64,000 bases of DNA from Lichenostomus cassidix. Lineage: Eukaryota > Chordata > Aves > Passeriformes > Meliphagidae. Shown here piece by piece: positions 26,637 to 37,644 of this stretch. Under the pieces are notes generated by a model. It had not been told where the DNA came from. It worked only from the letters and a program-made list of their open reading frames with translations, and searched no databases. A program made the translations under genes and the position numbers. The stretch's first letter is position 1; every line of letters starts with the position of its first letter. Where the stretch lies: positions 11,745,762-11,809,761 of the forward strand of contig CM039183.1 of assembly GCA_008360975.2 (NCBI GenBank), given 5' to 3'.

Positions 26637-27203
26637 TGTCACGCTTGCTCCAGAATTGGTCGAGGTCAGTGAGGAATTGTTGATCAAGAAAAACCTGAAC
26701 AGGGTTTCCTGCTGATCCTGCACCTGACTTGAGCAAAGGTTAACAACAGAACGATGTCTGGGATGAACCAAAGTGATTGTTTTACCTTTTGTATCAACCA
26801 CGAATGCTGACCAAAAGTAACCAAGACCCTCATTAAGTTTTGTTTGCATATTAACTCTCACATCCCTTAGAATGCAAGAGAAAAGAGGACATGCCTTACA
26901 TGTCACCAACACCCATCCTTTGACATAGGATTGTCCTTCTCTTTGGGAAGGACTAAAAATCATTGTATAAAAAAAGGGAGGGTCACAGCAAAAAAAAAGA
27001 GAAGAGAAGGAAAAATAAAACAGGAGAAAAATACCTCTGCTTGCTCAGGATTGGTTGATGGACTTTTTTTCTTTTCCTCTCACAAAGGGATACTCTTAGG
27101 TGAGATTTTTGCCTCCAACTGCATTGGAACAGACCCAGAAATGTTTTAATGTATATAACTAATAAATCTCTGTTACTATGCCTTCTGTCCAGAAACCTAT
27201 TCA
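26637..27203 (+). mobile_element. Probable solo LTR of an endogenous retrovirus
   Basis: The segment begins TGTCACGCTTGC and ends CTATTCA. It has a TATA-like tataaaaaa at 26966 and a polyadenylation signal AATAAA at 27161, about 40 bases before the proposed end. That order (TG start, TATA, AATAAA, short tail, CA end) is the layout of a retroviral LTR of about 570 bases. I do not recognise the family, and no clear target-site duplication is visible at these boundaries. The internal open frames look non-coding. Confidence 0.5.
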
Positions 27204-27258
27204 CATTCTGTAGTGTATTTATCACCAGCAACCTTGGACTGCTTTCCCTTTGCTTCAA

Positions 27259-27351
27259 TAAACCATACTGTTTGTGAATCTGGATTCTCGATGTTCTTAT
27301 TAAATTCAGCCAGACCTATGGTATCAGTAAATCACACTGTTCATGAATCTG
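27259..27351 (+). repeat. Imperfect direct duplication, spacing 69 bases
   Basis: A 24-base block ending gtgaatctg at 27259-27282 (taaaccatactg...) recurs as taaatcacactg...catgaatctg at 27328-27351. It lies just 3' of the probable LTR. Confidence 0.75.
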
Positions 27352-30300
27352 TCACCATGAAATTTCTTTTTGAACATGACCAAACTCATCATGATGGATT
27401 GGTAATAAATGGAAATAAGGCCCAGCAGCACCCAGCCCCTCAGAGCTCTGTGTGGCACCAAGTGGGTTTTACTTCATCCCAAGTTTCTGTCTGCTTAACT
27501 CAACAGGTGATTGCTTGGGCTTTTTATTTTTTTTTTTTTCTAATTTGATGATTCAACAAGCCATGGGCTGCTTGAAAATTACCAGCGAGAGCTCACATTT
27601 GAGACTGTTTTCAGAAGTGCCACTGTTAGGTATCTTAAAAGTATCTGGTATCTTAAAAGTTTTCTTCTTGTGTGCAAGCATGCTCAGCCTTCAATGAGAT
27701 GTTTTGAGTTACTTACTCATTATTCACTTTTGTGGGTTGCTACTGGTTACCCACAACTTAGTAATAATACAAGCTGTTGCTTCATTAAGTTGTTTTTGAA
27801 AGAAAATCTGTACTAATCAGCCTATATTGGCTTGTTTGAGCATTTATTTATTTATTTGTTGTGATCAGTCTTGCCTCTTGAGTATGTCTCAAATGAGTAG
27901 AAAATAATGAATATACCAGGAATATAGTAGGTCTTCTAGAAACACCATGGATAAACAAATTCTAGTATGGAACGAAGAAATGCAGCCACAGACATTTTGA
28001 GGTCCTATACACAGAACACCATCTTTAATCCCAGGGATTCCAGATGGCAGGATGACTCCAGAGAGGTGGTGGACAACTTAGATAAGTTCTGCAGGCTTCT
28101 CAAAAGACATAGATTAAATCCATGGCCAAGATGGATCAAGGCCTGCCTTCCCAGGGCTGTGTCCTTTCCACTGTAAAATGGTGAGGAGATGTTGCTGGGG
28201 ATGTGCCACCACCACTGCCATGCACAGCCACCACTCTGACCTCACTTGGTGCCAGCAAAAGGAAGGGAGAAAAGAAGCAGCAAACAGCTGACTCAAAAAT
28301 ATAGCAGGGAAGCAGCAAAGTCCAGCTCTCATCACCCTTTGCAGGTGATTATTGAGCAGAATTGTTGTTATTTTTATTGCTGAAATTGCAGTTTTCTCCT
28401 TGATTGAGAACCAAATTGATTTCCCTTTCTCCTTCAGCATTTCACATGTGCCTGTATGTGAGATATGGATATAGATGTGTACAGGTACCTGTATATATGT
28501 ATCTAAATGTATGGATGTGTAGGTGTACCTGTGTAGCACTACAAAAGCAGGAGTCTGAAAGATGAGTCTGAAACACCACCGAGTGCTCTGGAAGGACAAA
28601 TTGAATTTGTATGCAAACACCTGACCTTGTTTTGGGAATGGAGGGCTACTGTAACCCATCTGGTGCATCACTTCAGATGCTTTTCCTCTGCTGAAGCTCA
28701 GTCTGTTACTTGCAAGGAAATTCGTCAGAGGGAGGGTTTTGACCAAAGCAACACCAAGTTATCAGCCAAGAGAGGGAGAATTCCTGCCAGCCACATGGCA
28801 CTCTGGCTGTGTGCAGTCACAGATGGGATACAGCAAATTACAGATTCTCTCCTACCTCCCACCTCACAACATCTCTCTCACAGAGCCTTTTCCTCCCCTT
28901 TGCTTCCTTCTGCAGACCCTGGAATGTAGAGTACCTGGTCATAAGCACACTTGGACCTGTCCAAAGAGGGAAATGTGATGGCACAAAGGAGAACCACCCA
29001 CCTTCTGACAACTGCATGGAGCAGGTTCTCCAGAGCTGCCTCATGATCAGTAAACAGCAGACATATGTTGTGCTCAGCACACAACCTTAAGCTGTGACAG
29101 TGTTGGCAGCTCCTGCTCTCATTCCTTTGGCACCACTTCCATCCTGATGTCTGCAGCACTGAGTCATGCCACGATGTCTGGAACAAAACCCAACCTTCTC
29201 TTGTGCACAAGGGAAGCAGGACCATGTGCTCTGGTGACCTGGTTTCCTGACCACACTTTGCTGAGTGTGTCACTACAGCAGCATCTGTGAGCAAAGCCAT
29301 GCAGCCAGCAGAGCCTTTGTGCTGGCCTCAGACAGGGAGAAGTTGGTGCAGGGTGCTGAAAATGTTAGATTGATTTGACAGAGAAAACTGTGTTTTCAGT
29401 GTTCTTGTCGCCCATCTCCACCTCTGCCTCCCATCTTGGATTTGAAGCTGTCTAAGCCAAGGATAGATATTTGGATTGCATCTTGCCCTGAAGAAATTGG
29501 CACATAACGTGTCTCAGGTGTAGCCCTTCTGCAAATTCTCATCCTGTGGTCTTGCCTTGCTCAGACAAGGGTGATGATCTCAGATAAATGAAGCCTGCTC
29601 CTCTGCAGATGTGGCCTGTTGTGCCCTCTGACTGAGGTTCCACCACAGCCTGGGGCTTTCAGCAGCCTGACTGTGTGTTCTCTGATATCTAAAACACAGG
29701 GCAAGCTCTCTCTGTGCCCTTTCTCATATCTTCCTTACGGTGAAGTTCACAGGCACTTAATTGCATTACATTTTTGGCTGCCTTTGAATTTCCTTTGCAA
29801 GTCAGCAGGTGGCATTTCCCAAATTGTGAGAGATGCGTGGCAGCCAGCCCAGAGCAGGTGGTTGTCACTGCCACTGCTGTTCCAGCCTTGGTGTACAGTG
29901 ATGTTCCCAAGCTATGCCCTCTTGTTGCCTCAGCAGGGAGCTCTTGGAAGCTGGCTTTATGGTGGGAATTGCCTGGGTGATGGGAGAAATTAATTTCAGA
30001 CTGAGCTATAAAAATGCTCAAGGCTAGGAGATTCCCAAATGAAGGCACACAAAAATCAATGGAGGTACCAGGGAGTTATGAAATTCTGTCAGATGGTAGA
30101 TACAATATTAGTCTCTGACCCAGCACATTATTTGCTGTGTCTCCTGTTCCCTTGAACAGCGAGACTTTCACAAAGAAGGATTTTTTTCTTCCCTCTCAGT
30201 GAGTCTCCAGCACTCCCCATGTGTCTTTTGAGGTTAATCCACAATGACATCCTACATTATACAATTAAGTTGGAGCTTTCTGACCCTGGGTTTTACAGTT

Positions 30301-31285
30301 TGGGATTTTTCTTTTCCTTGTTGCTAATCTTAGGTATCACAACAATTTATCATCTGGTTAAAGATACCAGAGGCATTTGTTCAACATCTCCTCACTGAGC
30401 CAATATGGCAAAAAGGCCTCACTCCAGAAAGGCTCCTGTCCTCTCTCTCTGGTGTGGCAGAGATCCATTGTAAACTAAACAAGATGTCCATGTATCCAAA
30501 CACATGAGCTCACTGCATATGGACCTTCTTGCCCCTCCCCAAGGATGAGGAGAGAAGGACCACATGGGATAAACTGGTGCTGTCTCAGAGAGAGCAGGTG
30601 TTGGTGGCAGCTTCTAGTTTTCATTCCACAGACTTGGAAGATTTTGGATCTTTAGAGGATTATATCTGCTCTGCCAACCAGGGTCATTGCAGCAGGCCAT
30701 GACAACATCACTTTCCTTAGGAAGACAAGGTCCCTGTTCAGCTCCTCAGTGACCCACAGTTCAGACAATCAGCAAACTGGACCCGTAGGTCCAGTTTTTG
30801 TAAGGCTCAAAAGCAATCAGTGGGAGCTTTATCCCCACTTTGGTCTGCAGTGAGGCTCACGTCCACCTCCCCAGCATGCCAACTCCCTTTATCTTCCTTG
30901 CTCATCACCTGGACTGCCATCCCAAGTGCCAGCTCCATGCCACACAGTGGTTTGCTTCAGGATGTGAAGCACAAGAGCATCAGCTTCCAGCCAGGTGATG
31001 TTTCCAGGAGTTCTCCTGCTCTGCAGGTCTTTCACACAGTGCTGCTGCTCCTGTTTGCTGCCAGCTGGGGGGTCTTGGGGACATGAAAAGCTGCGCTCCC
31101 CACATTTGGAATGCTATTTTTAAAGCTGGGTGCAAGGGCCTCTATGGTATTTTTAAGGCTGTCTTTCTGGCAACCATTTTTCTAGCTCCAGAGCTGGCTT
31201 TTGCCTCTCAAGTCAATATTCAGTCAGCACAACCACCAAAGTTCATCAGGCAGAGTCCTCAACTACAAGATTGGTTTAAAAATGA
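27352..31285. other. Intergenic sequence without a recognised gene
   Basis: Includes a T run at about 27521-27539. The longest open frame of the window (28114-28746, minus, 210 codons) crosses a TGTATGTG-rich stretch near 28450-28530 and has no recognisable domain. Confidence 0.5.
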
Positions 31286-31331
<46 letters not shown>

Positions 31332-31344
31332 GCTGTTGTTGTTA
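31286..31344. repeat. (ATT)n trinucleotide microsatellite
   Basis: About fifteen uninterrupted ATT units (31286-31331), followed by a short GTT-type continuation. Long runs of Ile or Leu in reading frames here are artefacts. Confidence 0.95.
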
Positions 31345-31628
31345 GGCTTGCTTAATGACCTTACAGTACCTGTGTTTGCTAATTTTTTTGGACTCCAGGT
31401 TAACTTCAAATCGAAGCTAGGAAATACTAGTTCCTTTCCCTTTAAATAAATAATCAGACTTTTTTATTCGATACCATGCACTCCAAAGCTTAGGCTTTAT
31501 GAAAAACACTGTATTTCCCACAAATCATGCATAATACATATGCAGAAGGGACTAGGAGCATATTGCCAGTCTCCAGGCTTAGCCTGAAGCCCAATAATTT
31601 CCCATCCAATGTGAATGGAATCCTTGTC

Positions 31629-31702
31629 CATGCTAGGGGTGTTGGATCTAAGTGATCTTTAAACTCCCTTCCAGCTGAAATAATTGCATGGTTCTTTGGT
31701 TC
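31629..31702 (+). mobile_element. CR1 LINE 3' tail fragment
   Basis: The plus strand reads tgctaggggtgttggatcta, then agtgatctttaaactccctt, then a ccagctgaaataattgcatg block. This corresponds to the end of CR1 (ggttggactagatgatcttt...cccttccaacc). It lies on the strand opposite to SYNDIG1, in its downstream flank. Confidence 0.75.
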
Positions 31703-33223
31703 AGTGCCAAAAACCTGCCAGTGACTGCAACAGGCTTTTGGGTCCAGGGACAGCATGAGATGCTCCATACAAGCCCCTCTGGAGGTGGCTGGACTGGGTG
31801 CACTGGGGCAAGTTTCACTCAATCTAATGCTTCACATCCACCCCCAAAAAAAGTGTCACACAAAGCCACCAGTAGCTGTATACCATGTGTTTTAATAAAC
31901 CATATAGCTACCAGAAAAATAGGATTGCATGTGTTTGTTCTCCCCCACCCCCAAAATTAAAAGAAGTCAAATTATAACCAACATAATGGAAACCCAAAAC
32001 AAGAGGAGAAAACTGTCCCAGAGCAAAGATGACACACAATACAGAGTTGGAAAAAAAGGTCTTTGATGACATACTTGTTTAAAGAAACCATGTTTGTAAA
32101 ACACAAGGCAGTTGAATAATAAAATGGTCACTGATTTGGATGGTTTTCCTCTGTGTGTGTTTATATATATGTGTAGCTACATATACATGTCTATGCTGAT
32201 ACGCCCTGGGGTGGGACAAAATGGTAAGACAAAAAAATGGTTGAGTGCAGGGAAATCTGTAAGATAAAAAAAACCAGCTGAGTGTGGGGAGCAAGTAAAG
32301 AAGAAAATAAATGCATCATTTCAGTCAGTGAAGTAAGGACAAGGCTCAGTTCCCCTACATTTTACCACTGCTCTGCTTACTGGGGAACCGACTTGTCTCT
32401 CCATGGCTGTGCCGTGTCCCTGATCCACAGCTGAGCTGTGAGCTTCTGATCTGAGTGACCTTCACTGGTCTGTGTATGAGCAGGACCCCAGAAATGTATG
32501 AAGCATTCCTTTCTCTGGTTAATTCCCATGCTTTACCGTGATTTTTTTTTTTTTAATTAAAAACTTATTAGTATTTCAGTTTGCATTTTTTTCCCCAGGT
32601 TTCTTGCACTGACTGCTGTGCAGGTCTCCACGGCAAGGTGGAGCAGCCCAGATGAGCAATAATGCCACAGTAAAGTGCTGATATCACAATGTGACTGGAT
32701 GGAGGAATTAATTTTACAACGGGTCTCATGTTATTTCAAAATTGCACTCTGTCTGCGGAGCCGAGTCATGCAGTTGTAACCTCAGCTGTTCTTCACTGAG
32801 TGGGCCTGTGGGGCACACCTTCATCCAAAAACAAGGACAGGAAGGAAAAATATTTTTAATTTCCTTTTCTCCTCCCATGGAAGCCTACCCCCAAACAAGA
32901 AGAGTAGGCAATACCACTCTATGCTGAGGTGTCCAATTCACTCTGAGGCAAATGAGTCCTGCATTCAAAAGACAAAAAAAGCCATGTTCTTCCTCTTGTT
33001 TTTATATTGCTCTTTCAGAGCACCAGTCACTGTCCATGCTTTCCCAGATCTCAGTGCCGTGCTTAACAAGCTAATTAAGCACAAGCTCATGCTGGCTGCA
33101 AAGTTCAGGTGACCAAGAAGGTATTAAGAGAACAGCTCAGTTTGCCAGATGCTTGTAAACACCGTATTGAAAAGAAGGCAAAGGCAAAACACCCTTCTCC
33201 ACACAACCCCCGTCTTCCTTCCT
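31703..33223. other. Sequence immediately downstream of SYNDIG1, possible extended 3' UTR
   Basis: On the minus strand this lies past the proximal polyadenylation signal. The part at about 32590-32830 is repeat-free and has more CpG than its surroundings (gtctgcggagccgag near 32752). It could belong to a longer SYNDIG1 3' UTR or to a regulatory element. A TA/TG-rich run lies at about 32154-32180. Confidence 0.35.
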
Positions 33224-33229
33224 TTTATT
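33224..33229 (-). terminator. SYNDIG1: Candidate proximal polyadenylation signal of SYNDIG1
   Basis: A canonical AATAAA lies on the minus strand about 290 bases after the SYNDIG1 stop codon. It is followed within 10-50 bases (plus-strand about 33180-33212) by a G/U-rich stretch (gggggttgtgtgg, then gggtgtttt), which is the usual downstream element. This predicts a short 3' UTR of about 300 bases. A longer 3' UTR using signals further on, for example AATAAA at about 31459-31465 on the minus strand, cannot be excluded. Confidence 0.5.
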
Positions 33230-33514
33230 TTTTCCTTTTTTTTTTTTTTTTCATTCTTTGTCCCTCTTTTGCTCTTTCTTTCCCTTTTTTGTACAGGGGT
33301 TGATGAAGATAAGCAAGACTTGTGCATCACGAATGGTGGAACTTCCCCCAGCCCCGCCAGCTCCCCACCCCACAACAATGCACAAGCCCACCTCATCCTG
33401 TACCTGCCCCCAGAAAGTGTTTGTCTCTTTTTTGGAAAACCACGCAGTCTGATGTGCTGGGGACTTCTGCAGTGCAGGAGCCGGGCTGGCTGGTTCTTCC
33501 CCCTTTCCTGAGGC
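33230..33514 (-). other. SYNDIG1: SYNDIG1 proximal 3' untranslated region (inferred)
   Basis: This is the sequence between the stop codon and the first good polyadenylation signal on the minus strand. It includes an A-rich run on the transcript strand (plus-strand T run at about 33238-33251). The extent is inferred from signals only. Confidence 0.5.
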
Positions 33515-33673
33515 TCATAGATGGTTGTTTTTGGACAGGTAGGCAATAAGAGCCACGGCTACCCCGACGTAGATGCCAGTTCCGATTGTGATGGACAGGA
33601 CGGCCAGGAAGAGAGCTCGCCGGGAGCTGGAGCTTGCGTGGTGGAAATCCCCCTTGGCTACTGCTTTGTTTGT
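33515..33673 (-). CDS. SYNDIG1: SYNDIG1 terminal coding exon (last 52 residues and stop)
   Basis: This exon joins in phase 0 to the exon at 63168-63305, giving the family-typical junction [17 protein letters not shown]. It encodes a short loop with a basic pair (SSSSRRA), then the C-terminal transmembrane helix ([20 protein letters not shown] onward), and ends in YLSKNNHL and TGA (plus-strand 33515-33517). The reading frame stays open upstream into the intron, but the acceptor gtatctcttgcag (ending at plus-strand 33674) and the family alignment place the exon start at ACA AAC. Family knowledge assigns this helix to anchoring the protein as a type II membrane protein at the synapse. CpG density is higher here than in the surrounding DNA, as expected for coding sequence. 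No frameshift or lost residue is visible. Other dispanins diverge strongly at this C-terminus, so the assignment is firm. Confidence 0.97.
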   Translation of the reverse strand, partial: TNKAVAKGDFHHASSSSRRALFLAVLSITIGTGIYVGVAVALIAYLSKNNHL

Positions 33674-36600
33674 CTGCAAGAGATACAGCAACAAGAACAA
33701 TGCCACGTGTTTATTTGTTTCACCGGGAGATAAAGATGCGATGCTAATTTCTGGGCTGAAGCAGGATCCTGGGGTGGGACAGTAAGCTGGTTGGCAATCA
33801 GACACTTTTTTAGTCAAGTGAGGTCATTTGCACGATTAAGATGGTGATGGAATGAGCAGCATCTTAAAAGAGGTGTCATTTTTGTTAGAGCAGGGTGTGG
33901 TATCAAGCAGGGACAGCCGGCAGGCAGTAAGAGATCTGTCACCTGCAGGACAGGTCTTGTTTAAACAAATGAACTCCATAAGTTCTGAGACACTCTTTGT
34001 TCCCTCATTACAACAAGTGAGGAATCCTCAGCTTTAATTGTATGTCTCCACAAATGATCAATTTGCTGGGACATTTTCTTCTTCAGTGCCATCTACTACT
34101 CTATTTTTGCCTTTTTTTTTTTTTTTTTGCTACTCAGAGCAATTTGCAGCAGCCAAATGACAAGCTTCCACACAGAAGTAAAAAAAAAACAAAAAACAAC
34201 CACTTCAGCCTTTCTGTCAATGACTTTATTAGGAGAACTGTCTCTTCTCATTCGTCAGCCTAAGTTTTTACGTATAATGTTTTATGAATATTTCAGGCAG
34301 GAACAATATCAAACAATACAGGTGAGGCTGCAGGCTGGAGGGAGCTGTTTCAAAACCTCCCTCCAACCTGGAGAAGGTATCCTACCCACTTTGCAAAGCC
34401 TCTCACCAGGGCAACCAAGGATTTCATGATCTTCTTGTCTGGAACCTCCAAAGACTCAAAAGAAGATCCCTTTCCAAACAAACCACCAAGGCTCATGTTG
34501 GGGTCTCTTAAAAGTGTTGGCAAGGAAAGCAGAGAAGGCTTTAGAAAGAATTGGTCCTTCAGCTCTCTTCAGAGACTTCCCTCCTGCACCTGCTGCCCAC
34601 CACACAACTTGTCTTGATCTGAAAGGCTCCTATTTGCTGAAATTGAACTGAGGTAAATGCACAGCAATGAAGATTACTGAGTTTTGGCTAAACTGAGGCA
34701 GACAGGTTCAACCTCCCAAAACGAAGGGAAAGTTTAAAAATTATAGAACATTTTCAAATTGACATTTCTGAAATGTCACTTTATGTTATGGAAAAATAGG
34801 CAACATTTGCGTTGACCTCTTTTAAATGAAACTTTGTAAAGTTTTAAACCAGCATTCCTTCGCCTAAAAATAGATGGGAAGTCAAAGGGAAAAGAAACCA
34901 TTAGTCAAAATGTCAAATAATCTGAAAACTTGACAGTGTATCTTGATTGCTTCAATAGAAGAGGTTGGATCTACCAAAAATAATGAGTTGAGAGACCCAA
35001 AAGGATTCAGAAGGCTGATTTTTCAAATACTAATACCCTTTTTCCTGATAGGATCTTCAACCTAGCAACAAACCTGCTCAAAAAGAACAGGGTTTTCTTT
35101 CTTGATGAACTCTTTGAGGACAGCCCTGACCTTTTTTAAAGGATTGGACCTATGGTGAAAATCCAGCTTCTTGTTAAAATGTTCACCCAGCCAAAACCAG
35201 ATGTCTTGTACTAGTCATGTGCTGCCATGAAGTTTTTGAATTTTGCAGCTCCTGACATTATGATATAAGAGTGATTTTGCTTGGTGAACATGCCTGCACC
35301 TTCACAGAAGGAAAGGAAATTCTAGTTTCCAACAAATTACCTAATCTGAGCGCATTTTTTCCCCTCTTAATGCATATTTTGTGATTTAGGAAAATTAAAC
35401 CCCTCCTATATGGAATTTTAAATGTAGGCTGCATTGATAAGGGCACATGGGAAGGACACCATCCTAAAGTTCTCCTTTATTCCATTCAGAAAGATTCCCA
35501 TTGAGATGGAGAAACCATTCACACAGAAACCAGCTTTTCTCTGTGAAAGAGTGGTCTGAAAGAACTTGCTTAGTAATAAGAAAATTCTTTGATGTTCTTT
35601 CCTAATTAGCAAAACCCTCCCATTACTACTCAACATCGTTATATGAAAATTACAGCATTTCTGCAGGTTTAAGCTAAAAGGATCTGAAAATACTTACCAA
35701 ACAAAATGCAACTGAGGCCAAATGTAAGAGTTTAGCATCTATCAAATAATAAACAGTTTTTTCTTGATTTTCTTTTTTTTTTAACAGGGATCAGCTCTTT
35801 GGTGGTTTTGATGACTTTGAGAAAGTCCCTTGGTTTTGGGACCAATCTAACTATTTAAGACCCAGTCCCATTTCATACCAGACACCCTGCTGAGTTTGTG
35901 ACATGAGTGATGTCTGTGCTCTGGCAAAATCCATGAGGCCAAGAAAAGTCTTGTGTAGCTCAGAGAGCCAAAGCACACCCAGATCCACCAGCTTTTCTAC
36001 AGCTTTTTCAGCAACATCTGTTTCAGAGGATAGTGCAAGAATGAAGATCCAAATCCTCTACTAACAAGAGCTTAATTCACTACAGCCTCTTCAAACTACG
36101 TGTCTCAATAAGTAGTTATTGAGTGTCTCAACCTTTTCTAATGTGCTTGAAAGTGGCTGCAGAAGTTAGGGTTCTTCCTAATCAAAATGGTGTCATCTGA
36201 GGAGTTTTATGATATTTCTGTCCACTCACTTCTTCCCTTCTCTGTCAAGGCTGTGGCTGGCAGCCAGATGATGGATATACCAATTTAATGCAGACTTTGG
36301 ATAGGAGCAGGGGGCACAGGCTGTGATGAAGGTTGGGTGCTACAAGGCTGAAAACAGGGATTTTAGCAAATACCAGCCCCCTATCAATCTTCTCTTTAGA
36401 GGCTTTGGAATTAAGCCAGAAAATTGAGGAGAGGTGGAGAAAGAAGGGTAAGGAGATCTGGAAGGATTATCTCCTGTTATTTAACTAAAAAAAATGAGTG
36501 TCTTTTTCAGAAACACTTTCAAGGAACTTCCCTGGAGGTTCAAGTTGAGCTTCTGCAGATCATATTCAGGGAGTCTCTGGGCTGCATGTTTTATAGGCCG

Positions 36601-36935
36601 AGAGAAGATGAATAATGCACCTCCAAGCTGCAAGGCTAAAACATTCTGCTGCATCCCACAGTGACTCATATATCATACTCTCAAAATACCTTCTGGTACG
36701 CAGTATCTGGAAACAAGAAACACATTGATCACAATTATTAATCCTGCCTCATCTCCCCGGGGCTGGAGAGCAGGATTGGCTCCATGCAGGAGGGGAAGAG
36801 ATTATCCTGACCCCTTTGGTCAGGTGATGAAAGGATTTCTTTTCACTGTGTGGGAACAAAGGGTCAGAAAGGCCAGGGATGCACTGGCTCCATGCAGCCA
36901 CTGGCCAGATACTCAGTTTTAGTTCTTTGAGTGAC
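33674..36935. other. Intron segment, no further features recognised
   Basis: Contains a T run at about 34112-34129 and, 50-60 bases on, an A-rich run at about 34181-34197. Otherwise AT-rich with no exon or known repeat. Confidence 0.5.
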
Positions 36936-37406
36936 ATGCAAAGAAAAAGCCACAGAATGAGGAGTAGGTCATACAGACAGTGCTTCTGCTCCTGTATCTT
37001 CTCTCTTTCTTCTAGTCAATTGTTATGTCTCCTCTTTTTAACTTGCCTAACTTGTACTTTTGCTGATCTCAAATTTTTGGGCAATAATTCCACCTTCAGG
37101 CCTACACCGCTCATTTCCACTGATCATGAGAAAAAGACTCCAGTCTCTTTGCTAAAGACATGGATGGGTAAAGAGGGAAGTCAGGATCTGGCTCTGGATG
37201 TTGACAATGACAGCAGGGAGGTGCCAGTCAGCAGGGGTAAGCATGGGGCTGGCAGACACCCAGCACGGGGCTTGGGACATGGCAGAATAGTTATCAGTCC
37301 TGAGGAGAGCATCAAAGGGACTGTGCAGTCCAACCAAACAGTTCCAGAGGCAGAAATTATGAACTCAACAAAGAACAAATTGTTCTTTGCTCAGCCAGAT
37401 GTTTGA
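36936..37406 (+). other. Open frame with a signal-peptide-like start; coding status unproven
   Basis: I do not recognise this as a known gene. The open frame extends back to 36879. Reading from the second methionine (36936), about 156 codons are open. The first residues are basic (RKSHRMRSRSYRQ), followed by a Cys/Leu-rich hydrophobic core (SSSQLLCLLFLTCLTCTFA) that looks like a signal peptide. The rest is hydrophilic with three Asn-X-Ser/Thr sites. A GTAAGC that would serve as a splice donor lies at about 37238. It sits antisense inside the SYNDIG1 intron. Open frames this long occur by chance in 64 kb (others of 163-210 codons here look random), so the null hypothesis is no gene. It could be a small secreted protein exon, a decayed gene or chance. 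Confidence 0.15.
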
Positions 37407-37644
37407 AAATTCCATTATGCCCACTGTAAATGGGAAGTCCAGCCTGTGGACTTCATTCTGGAAGAAAGCTCTTCCAGAGGTTTCTGTAATTTCTGCTGGA
37501 AGGATAGCCCAGGGAATGGACATGAGTCTCAAACGGGACATTCTGTGTCTGGAACTTACTGAAGAAACAATGGGGAGCAGGTGTTACCTGAAATGCAGGT
37601 ATTTCCAAACTGATCCAAACAGTTTAATTCCCTCTGCAGTTTAA
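37387..37644 (+). other. Second open frame, overlapping the previous one in another frame
   Basis: An 85-codon frame overlaps the end of the open frame at 36936-37406, shifted in register. It reads FWKKALPEVSVISAGRIAQG, and further on has a Cys-x3-Cys pair (CYLKC). Together the two frames could be a frameshifted or spliced pair. The closest resemblance I can suggest is the region leading into the cystine knot of DAN-family secreted antagonists, but the cysteine spacing does not fit that family well. Confidence that it codes is very low. Confidence 0.1.

Noticed and set aside
28114..28746. 210-codon open frame on the minus strand, the longest in the window
   Set aside because: No recognisable domain, crosses a TGTATG-rich low-complexity stretch that removes stops, and its length is near chance expectation for 64 kb in six frames.
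33674..33817. Upstream extension of the SYNDIG1 terminal exon frame, which stays open to a methionine
   Set aside because: A clean acceptor at 33674-33682 and the family alignment place the exon start at 33673. The extension is intron.
37387..37644. Similarity of this frame to the region around the cystine knot of DAN-family antagonists
   Set aside because: Only a Phe-Trp, a Gln-Gly-Met and one Cys-x3-Cys are suggestive. The remaining cysteine spacing does not fit, so no family name is given.
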